A stretch of 5,175 bases of DNA from an uncultured Porphyromonas sp. (GTDB lineage: Bacteria > Bacteroidota > Bacteroidia > Bacteroidales > Porphyromonadaceae). The stretch spans positions 1 through 5,175 of the forward strand of contig NZ_CAKRLH010000113.1 of assembly GCF_934359325.1 (NCBI RefSeq), given 5' to 3'. Positions 1 to 5,175 of this stretch are shown in pieces; position 1 is the first letter of the stretch; each line of letters begins with the position of its first letter. The notes below the pieces were generated by a model. It searched no databases, had not been told where the DNA came from, and saw nothing but the letters and a program-made list of their open reading frames with translations. A program made the position numbers and the translations under genes.

Positions 1-60
1 GATCCGGACTTTGCCCCACTCACTTACTCCGGTAAGTGGGTCCACGCCGGTGCGATGTAA
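1..60 (+). CDS. Possible C-terminal end of a rightward gene (partial)
   Basis: Frame 1 of the plus strand is open from the window edge to a TAA at 58-60 and encodes 19 residues (DPDFAPLTYSGKWVHAGAM). The other two plus frames are less convincing: one stops at 31-33 and the other runs on through the terminator hairpin. The stop codon sits directly before the hairpin at 62-95, a typical arrangement for two convergent genes that share a short gap. I do not recognise the protein from this tail and assign no function. An open frame of 20 codons can easily arise by chance, so this is a tentative call that depends on the sequence to the left. Confidence 0.35.
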   Translation, partial: DPDFAPLTYSGKWVHAGAM

Positions 61-95
61 AAAGAGAGGCGAAGCCAAGTGGCTTCGCCTCTCTT
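59..95 (-). terminator. Rho-independent terminator of the leftward operon
   Basis: Positions 62-76 and 81-95 are perfect reverse complements (15 bp, GC-rich core GGCGAAGCC) around a 4-base loop, AAGT. Read on the minus strand, the right side of the stem runs into five T residues (63 down to 59), giving a classic intrinsic terminator. It begins only 5 bp beyond the stop codon of the barrel gene (100-102). On the plus strand the hairpin is followed by AGTCTTAC, with no T-run, so it should work mainly on leftward transcripts. It could still act weakly on, or protect the 3' end of, a rightward transcript ending at 60. Confidence 0.88.
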
Positions 96-99
96 AGTC

Positions 100-1965
100 T
101 TACAGCTCGAGGGTAATGCTGCCGTAGGCTCCTATGCCGGGGCTGTAGTAGTGGCTCCAGCGCTGCATCCTCTGATTGAGGAGGTTCTCCACCGTGAGCG
201 AGACCCCAAGATTCTTCAGCACCTTATAGGAGACCTGAGCATCGAGCTTGGTCGTGAATGGTAGGGTGTAGACCACTTCTTCTCCCTCACGGACTAACTC
301 CCGCGGAAGTAGCTGCTCCATCTTGATCCCTCCCAGACCGAGGAAGTTAGCGCTCAGGGTCAGATCCTTGATCGGACTGTAGGCGAGGTCTGCCGTCAGC
401 TCCAGGGTCGGTCTGCCGAGGACACTCTCCTTTACCTCGTGATACGCCTTGCCGCTCTCCTCCTCAGAGAGAGTCGGACGGGCGTAGTGATTGTACTTCA
501 CACCGAGCGAACCACTGAGCCCCTCCGCTCCTGTATAGCGGGCACCGAGGCTAAAGTAGCCGTGACGAACGGAACCGAGATTACGGAGGTTAAAGAGTGC
601 CACCGCAGCATAGGGCTCTCCCTCGTAACCCTCCGGTGTGGGGGTGGAGGCGCTCTTACTAGTAAAGTCGTAGAAATCTCTGTAGTCGGCAAATCCGCCC
701 TTGAGGTCGAGGGCAAAGCCGTTCCAAGAGCCCAGCTCCAGCCCCAGTGCAACATCGTACGTCGAGGACTCGATGCCCTGCGCAATGCTCATCGGGTCAG
801 CATACCTATTGATCCGATAGAGGTCGCGCATCGAGAGCATCGTCATGCCGCCGTTGGCGGAGAGTAGGAGCGAGGCCTTGTTGTGCATCCTCCAGCGTAG
901 TAGCGCATCGGGTGTGATCAACAGCTGCTTGGCGCCCATCGTGGGGAGCTGTACCTTTACCCCCGCACGGATCTGGAGCGACGGGATGATGTAGTCAAAG
1001 TGTGGGATGAGGGTGATGATCTGTGATGCCCTCCCTCCTGCGACCTCCTTGTCGAGTGAGAAGCGATTGATCTCATAGCCGGCGTCGACGCCGAACCTGA
1101 AGTCATTGATCTTCGCCCCATAGGTGAGGCTTCCCATGACTCCGGCATGGAGTGCGTTGCCTCGCCCGACGATGTAGACCCCGATCGGCTCGCCTTCTCG
1201 AGGAGCGTTTACATCTGCATTACGATTACCGTAGTCGACCGTGGCGCTCAGGCTGTACTCCCAGGTGGAGAGAGCGCTGATGGGCGCCGGTGAGAGGGAG
1301 ACGCTGAGTCCCGTGCCATAGTAGCTTATCAGCTCAGGCTTCTCCGGCGTAATGGTACTGACGAGGTACGGCAGCTCACCCGACTTCACCGAACTCAGCG
1401 GATGCCCATAGAGTGAGTGGGCGTGTCCGAAGCCGAATCCCTCGATCTCCAGCATACGACCGCTCTCAGGCAGCTTCTGGGAGTATCTCACCAGTGCCTC
1501 CGTGTCGTGAGTCTCATTGATCGGAGCCTCGTCCAGCTTCCCTCTCTGGCCGGTGACATGTCGGGAGGTGTGGTCGAGGGCGAACGTGATCGTCCCATAC
1601 TCTCCGGCTCTGAAGTGAGCGCCGATGTTTCCTCCCGCCTTAACGGGATAGCCTCCGAAGAGTCGGGCGTAGAAGTGGTGGCTCCCGTACTCAGGGAGGA
1701 GTAGGTTCTCGCTCGGTGAGAAGAGCCGAGGCCTCGCCTTCATGCTCAGGCTGTAGCTGTTTCGGGCAAAGTCCAGCGGGTGGAGCTGCCGAGGTGTCTG
1801 ACTGGCGAGGGGATTGAAGAACTCCTTCTTCGCCTGACTAGTCTCCGGTATGTAGGCTCTCTGCAGGGTCATCGACCGGCGTAGCGTGTCTGCCGGCGTC
1901 TGGGCGCTCAGACCAAGGAGCATCGACGATGCTGCGAGCGTGACTAAGAGTTGTCTGATCTTCAT
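100..1965 (-). CDS. TonB-receptor-like outer membrane beta-barrel protein without plug domain
   Basis: This 621-residue protein is predicted to be an outer membrane barrel. Residues 1-21 form a signal peptide: basic MKIRQ, a hydrophobic core, then LSA before Q22, a good signal peptidase I site. Residues 22-90 are a polar, probably periplasmic linker. From about 95 to the end the chain alternates short amphipathic strands, often with aromatic ends (HHFYARLF, GTITFALDH), and polar loops. The last 28 residues (594-621) contain NLLNQR and YYSPGIGAYGS, as in the final strands of TonB-dependent receptors (family knowledge). The chain ends in EL rather than the more usual aromatic residue. I see no TonB box and no plug motif such as V-x-RGP, and the length is short for a complete receptor. 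It is second in an operon after the TPR gene and is followed by a strong terminator. The ATG at 1965 is supported by the signal peptide directly after it. The substrate is unknown; uptake, adhesion or an assembly role are all possible. Confidence 0.85.
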   Translation of the reverse strand: MKIRQLLVTLAASSMLLGLSAQTPADTLRRSMTLQRAYIPETSQAKKEFFNPLASQTPRQLHPLDFARNSYSLSMKARPRLFSPSENLLLPEYGSHHFYARLFGGYPVKAGGNIGAHFRAGEYGTITFALDHTSRHVTGQRGKLDEAPINETHDTEALVRYSQKLPESGRMLEIEGFGFGHAHSLYGHPLSSVKSGELPYLVSTITPEKPELISYYGTGLSVSLSPAPISALSTWEYSLSATVDYGNRNADVNAPREGEPIGVYIVGRGNALHAGVMGSLTYGAKINDFRFGVDAGYEINRFSLDKEVAGGRASQIITLIPHFDYIIPSLQIRAGVKVQLPTMGAKQLLITPDALLRWRMHNKASLLLSANGGMTMLSMRDLYRINRYADPMSIAQGIESSTYDVALGLELGSWNGFALDLKGGFADYRDFYDFTSKSASTPTPEGYEGEPYAAVALFNLRNLGSVRHGYFSLGARYTGAEGLSGSLGVKYNHYARPTLSEEESGKAYHEVKESVLGRPTLELTADLAYSPIKDLTLSANFLGLGGIKMEQLLPRELVREGEEVVYTLPFTTKLDAQVSYKVLKNLGVSLTVENLLNQRMQRWSHYYSPGIGAYGSITLEL

Positions 1966-2010
1966 ATATGGTGTAGGATCTATCTTTAGGAAAAAATGAG
2001 TACGACGAAG
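1966..2010 (-). other. Intergenic spacer inside the operon, translation start region of the barrel gene
   Basis: The 45 bp between the TPR stop codon (2011-2013) and the barrel ATG hold no TAnnTTTG box and no hairpin strong enough to end transcription, so read-through is expected. The bases just before the ATG are A/T-rich and contain no GGAGG-like Shine-Dalgarno sequence. This is normal for Bacteroidota, where initiation often depends on an unstructured A/T-rich leader. A T-run (1991-1996) is present but lacks a proper stem before it. Confidence 0.5.
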
Positions 2011-5007
2011 TCAGAGGCGTGAGAGACGCTCATCGATCCGGTCAATGATGCCGTCCTGCTGGTTCTTATACCCGGACCGCAGGCTCTCGAGGTAGGTCTT
2101 GGCTGTGCTCTTGTCGCCGAGACGGACGTAGCTGTCGCTCAGGAGGAGGATGGCTCGTGCCAGCCAGTATCGGCTGTCGGACTGTCCACTCACCACCTTC
2201 TCCATCCGGTCGCGAACCGTCTGGAACTGTCCCTGATCAAAGAGCTCCTCTGCTGCCAGCACGCGGGCTGCCGTCGTCTGGACGGAGGCGGGCAGCTGTA
2301 GCACAGCTCGGGCATAGAGCCGCGCCATATCCTTCTTCCCCACCTGGTCATAGCGGGCTGCGGCTGCCGTCATCACCTCAGACTTAGTCTGCGGCGTGAG
2401 GTCCCACTTACTCCGAGAGACATCATCGGCAAGGGCGAGGAGGAAGTCGTAGCTCTGACTCTTCTGCGCATGAGTTGCTGCTGCGGAGATGTAGCGGCTG
2501 CGGTCAGCCTGAGTGGTGCTCTCGTTGGCGAGCCGGAGGGCGACCTCCGCTGCTCGGGCGGAGTTACCACTTCGCTCATAATTCTCCAGGAGAAGGAGCT
2601 TGACATCGTGGCTCATCGTCGGCTCCAGCTGCATCGTCGAGAGACGCTCGAGGATCGGTGTCGCCTCTCTATACCGCTTATTAGAGGATAGGATCAGAGC
2701 CTTGCTGTAGAGCGCCTTGTCGAGATACGCCCCGGCGGGGAAGCGTGTCAGGTAATCATCCAGTGCCTTGATCGCCTCAGCGGGCTTCCCCTCGGAGACG
2801 ATCTTGTCAGCCGCGAGGTAGGTCATCTCGTCCATCTCGCGGTCGGAGATCGCTCCGGTACCACCGATAGAGCGCACCAGGCTATTGTACTCATCCACTC
2901 GATTGAGCTGGATACTAAGCGCCTTAAGGTTCTCCAGTGCTGTCTTCGCCGCATCGGACTTGGGGTAACTCCGGATCACCGCCACATAGGCATCCGCTGC
3001 CTCGGAGAAGCTCTCCTCGCTCATATAGGTGAGAGCCTTCTGCACTGCGGCGGAGGGCGCAAGCTCATGTCTGGGATAATTCGTCACCACGCGATCATAC
3101 GCCTGCCTGGCGAGGGACTGTCTATTGAGCATACTGTAGGTCTGTCCCAGCTCATAGAAGCCCTCAGCAAGGAGTGATGAAGAGGGGAAGGTCTGCTGCA
3201 TGCGAGAGAGGAGACTGATCTTCCCCTCGTAGTCCTTCTGCAGCCCGAGGACGATGCCACGGTGGAGAAAGCCGTAGTCCGACTCCGCTCCCCCGGTTCG
3301 CGCTGCCTGGTCGAAGTAGTCGGCAGCCTCGCTGAGTCGACGCTCCTGTACAGAGATATCGCCGAGGCGATTGAGCACAGCGGTGCGCTCGTTGGTCGAA
3401 GGAGTGGTCTGAGAGAGATAGGACCGGAAGGCACTCTTGGCCTGGTCGTAATTCTTGTTATTGAAGTAGGCGTAGCCTAAGGTGTAGTAAGCCTGAGGAT
3501 TGAGCTTAAGGCTCTCGGGACGGTTGTCGAGATAGGCACGGGTGTCGCTGATCGCCCCCTTGTAGTCTCCCTTGCGGTAGGCCGCCTCTCCGCGCCAGAG
3601 ATAAGCCTCTGCGACGCTCTCAGGATCCTCGTTCTTCCCGATGATCCGCCCGTACTGCTCGGTTGCCTTACGGAGGTCGCCTCCTGCGAGAGCCTGATTG
3701 GCCTTTCCGAGTTTCACCTTCTCCCTCACTCTCCTCAGTTCGGGCGGGAGCGGGCTTATCGAGGAGATCTCTCGAAGCACGTCTGCCCGCTTGGGGTCAT
3801 TGAGGAAAGCGTCACTCAGGTGGGTGATCACCTTGGACCGGTAGGCTCCGGTCGGGTAGCGTCTGAGGTAGGAGGCAAAGCGCTTCGTACCAGCACCGAG
3901 ACGTCCCTGATGAGCGGCGTAGGCGGCGAGAGCGCCATTGAACTGCGCGTCCTCAGTCAGCGGGGCGTAGACGTCGATCTCTACTGCCCGGTCAAAGGAC
4001 GAAAGGGCGCTGCTGCTCTTCCCACTGCTTAGATTCGTGAGTCCAAGGTAGTAGTGCGATAGCTGAGACATAAAGTCCGGCGTGCCGTCATCGACCCGGG
4101 TGAGGTAGCCTATCGCCTCTGTCTCGTGGCCCAACTCGTACAGGTTTTTTCCGAGGACAAGCAGGTCGATCCTTCCCGGTTGCTCAGCCTGCCTCATGTA
4201 CTGCCGCAGGTAGTCGGTGGAGAGATCGATCCGCCCGGTCATCGCTGCGGCAAGGCCTGCGGTGTGGAGGAGCGAGTGACGGGCGCTGCTCTCGGAGGCA
4301 TCCCGCTTGAGCCCCCTCTGTGCCAGTGTCAGAGCCCCCTCATAGTCCTCCTCTGAGAGACGCGACTCGGCCACATAGGCGAGCGCCTCAGTGCCGTAAG
4401 TGTTGCTGCTGTAGAGTCCCGAGAGGAGCTTCTCCCCCTCGCTCGCCCGATCCGACTTCAGGAGAAGGTAACCGCCATAGAAGGCTGCGGCACTGTGGAA
4501 GTCCCTGGAGTAGGTGAGTGGGAGGAAGAGCTTGAGTGCCGCCTCCTCGGAGCCGGTCTTCATAAGCGAGAAGGCGTGGTAGTAGTCGATCGCCTGCGCT
4601 CTCTCCTCCGGTAGTGCCGTCACGTCGGTCCGGTCCAGCCAGTAGACCGCACCGGAGTAGTCACCCCGCACATAGTACCACTCGCCGAGTCGGCTCTGGG
4701 CATAGGGTAGGAGAGCGCTATGGGGATGCTGCTCGATGAAGTGGAGGAGCTTGAGGTCCGCCTCCTCAGCACCCATGCTGCTGCGGGCGATGGCATCGAG
4801 GTAAAGCGCCTCCTCGCCCATGATGGGCATACTCCAAGTCTCCCTGTAGAGCGGTGCCAGACTCTCCACCACGCCTGTATATGCCTGCAGCGCCTTCGCC
4901 TGACGGGAGTGGAGGAGGTGCGTCATGGGGGAGACAGGCTCCTGTCCCGCCACGGTGGCTGAGAAGCCCAGGGCAGCGGTGACTAAGGCTAGTATCTTCT
5001 TGTCCAT
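2011..5007 (-). CDS. Large exported tetratricopeptide-repeat (TPR) protein
   Basis: This 998-residue protein appears to be almost entirely TPR solenoid. Residues 1-21 are a signal peptide (MDKK, then a hydrophobic core, TVAG before Q22). Clear repeats lie near 102-129, 313-345, 464-497, 504-535, 541-572, 612-645, 650-682 and 725-757, with the usual A/G/Y pattern (AYYTLGYAYFNNKNYDQAKSAF). Weaker copies fill most of the rest, perhaps 18-21 in all. Less regular stretches near 395-430 and 695-725 may be hinges. Six copies of a YP-like segment after helix B (for example NYPRHELAPSA and SYPKSDAAKTA) resemble CpoB/YbgF and BamD repeats. No enzyme motif or lipobox cysteine is visible. TPRs bind proteins, so a periplasmic scaffold or chaperone for the co-transcribed barrel is plausible but unproven. 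I chose ATG 5007 over the in-frame GTG at 5124 because the signal peptide begins here and the likely promoter lies between the two. Confidence 0.88.
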   Translation of the reverse strand: MDKKILALVTAALGFSATVAGQEPVSPMTHLLHSRQAKALQAYTGVVESLAPLYRETWSMPIMGEEALYLDAIARSSMGAEEADLKLLHFIEQHPHSALLPYAQSRLGEWYYVRGDYSGAVYWLDRTDVTALPEERAQAIDYYHAFSLMKTGSEEAALKLFLPLTYSRDFHSAAAFYGGYLLLKSDRASEGEKLLSGLYSSNTYGTEALAYVAESRLSEEDYEGALTLAQRGLKRDASESSARHSLLHTAGLAAAMTGRIDLSTDYLRQYMRQAEQPGRIDLLVLGKNLYELGHETEAIGYLTRVDDGTPDFMSQLSHYYLGLTNLSSGKSSSALSSFDRAVEIDVYAPLTEDAQFNGALAAYAAHQGRLGAGTKRFASYLRRYPTGAYRSKVITHLSDAFLNDPKRADVLREISSISPLPPELRRVREKVKLGKANQALAGGDLRKATEQYGRIIGKNEDPESVAEAYLWRGEAAYRKGDYKGAISDTRAYLDNRPESLKLNPQAYYTLGYAYFNNKNYDQAKSAFRSYLSQTTPSTNERTAVLNRLGDISVQERRLSEAADYFDQAARTGGAESDYGFLHRGIVLGLQKDYEGKISLLSRMQQTFPSSSLLAEGFYELGQTYSMLNRQSLARQAYDRVVTNYPRHELAPSAAVQKALTYMSEESFSEAADAYVAVIRSYPKSDAAKTALENLKALSIQLNRVDEYNSLVRSIGGTGAISDREMDEMTYLAADKIVSEGKPAEAIKALDDYLTRFPAGAYLDKALYSKALILSSNKRYREATPILERLSTMQLEPTMSHDVKLLLLENYERSGNSARAAEVALRLANESTTQADRSRYISAAATHAQKSQSYDFLLALADDVSRSKWDLTPQTKSEVMTAAAARYDQVGKKDMARLYARAVLQLPASVQTTAARVLAAEELFDQGQFQTVRDRMEKVVSGQSDSRYWLARAILLLSDSYVRLGDKSTAKTYLESLRSGYKNQQDGIIDRIDERLSRL

Positions 5008-5042
5008 AGGATCGAAAATGTCTCTTGAGATATAACTTATCC

Positions 5043-5050
5043 CAAAGGTA
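5043..5050 (-). promoter_or_regulatory. Bacteroidota-type -7 promoter box for the TPR-barrel operon
   Basis: On the minus strand these bases read TACCTTTG, an exact match to the TAnnTTTG -7 consensus of the Bacteroidota primary sigma factor (established for Bacteroides). Transcription should start near 5036-5039, giving a leader of about 30 bases before the ATG at 5007. The -33 element is not clear. A T-rich run at 5074-5079 lies roughly at the right distance, while the nearest TTTG (5081-5084) is about 30 bp away, longer than the usual spacing. The leader has no Shine-Dalgarno sequence. No operator or riboswitch is visible. Confidence 0.6.
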
Positions 5051-5127
5051 CCAAAATCTGACAGAGCGGACGGAAAAAAGCAAATAGTCCGTACCAGGGT
5101 GGCGGATCGGAAACCTCCAAACACGCC

Positions 5128-5175
5128 TTATACTGGATCGCCCGGGTGCTCGACTGCTGTCCCGATACGCTCTTT
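5128..5175 (-). CDS. Possible C-terminal end of an upstream leftward gene (partial)
   Basis: Read leftward from the window edge, one frame is open for 15 codons (KERIGTAVEHPGDPV) and ends in TAA at 5128-5130. First codon positions are rich in G, as expected for coding DNA. The plus-strand frames here have no good start, and one gives an unlikely W- and C-rich peptide. If real, the gene lies about 120 bp upstream of the TPR start codon. No strong terminator follows it, so some read-through into the operon is possible alongside the promoter at 5043-5050. I do not recognise the tail and assign no function. A frame this short may be open by chance. Confidence 0.3.
   Translation of the reverse strand, partial: KERIGTAVEHPGDPV

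Noticed and set aside
79..264. A 61-codon plus-strand open frame beginning inside the terminator hairpin
   Set aside because: It overlaps the C-terminal coding part of the barrel gene on the opposite strand, starts inside the terminator stem, and its protein shows no domain pattern.
439..867. A 142-codon plus-strand open frame antisense to the barrel gene
   Set aside because: Long antisense frames are common in G+C-rich coding DNA. The translation looks like random low-complexity sequence and the opposite strand has a convincing outer membrane protein.
1987..2012. Possible terminator between the two genes (GACTTCGTC followed later by six T)
   Set aside because: The stem is only 3 bp and is separated from the T-run by several bases, so it should not end transcription.
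3084..3434. A 116-codon minus-strand frame within the TPR gene
   Set aside because: It is out of frame with the TPR gene, is rich in S, R and P as expected for a shifted frame of this DNA, and lies entirely within well-supported TPR repeats.
5008..5124. N-terminal extension of the TPR protein to the GTG at 5124
   Set aside because: The extension would bury the signal peptide and start upstream of the likely promoter. The added residues do not look like a conserved domain.
5101..5127. Possible hairpin GGCG/CGCC downstream of the upstream gene tail
   Set aside because: The stem is only 4 bp with a loop of about 19 bases and no T-run directly after it.
1..5175. CRISPR arrays, insertion sequences, tRNA or rRNA genes, phage genes
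   Set aside because: I saw no regularly spaced direct repeats, no terminal inverted repeats with a transposase, no cloverleaf sequences and no phage or defence motifs.

Overview
The window looks like chromosomal DNA from a Bacteroidota member. A Porphyromonas-like oral or anaerobic species is my best guess. The evidence is a perfect TAnnTTTG -7 promoter box, starts without Shine-Dalgarno sequences, two exported proteins whose predicted mature forms begin with glutamine, and a TonB-receptor-style outer membrane barrel. The DNA is G+C-rich (a 60-base sample counted by hand gave 60%), which is high for the phylum but within the range of some Porphyromonas species. The genus is inferred, not demonstrated.

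Layout, left to right. Positions 1-60 may hold the last 19 codons of a rightward gene. A perfect 15-bp hairpin with a T-run on the minus strand (59-95) ends the leftward transcript. Two long leftward genes fill the rest: a 621-residue outer membrane beta-barrel protein (100-1965) and, upstream of it, a 998-residue exported tetratricopeptide-repeat (TPR) protein (2011-5007). Only 45 bp with no promoter or terminator separate them, so they should form one operon, TPR gene first. A Bacteroidota-type promoter lies at 5043-5050, about 35 bp before the TPR start codon. Positions 5128-5175 may carry the last 15 codons of another leftward gene.

How the genes may work together. The TPR protein is predicted to be a long periplasmic or envelope solenoid. 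Several of its repeats carry the YP-x-S/G-x(3)-A spacing seen in envelope TPR proteins such as CpoB/YbgF and BamD. The barrel has TonB-receptor C-terminal features but no room or motifs for the N-terminal plug. Co-transcription suggests a two-part envelope module, with the TPR solenoid docking to or assisting the barrel; this is inference. There are no mobile elements, CRISPR arrays, tRNA or rRNA genes. I found no clear evidence of a wholly new system. The barrel-TPR pair is the most interesting item.
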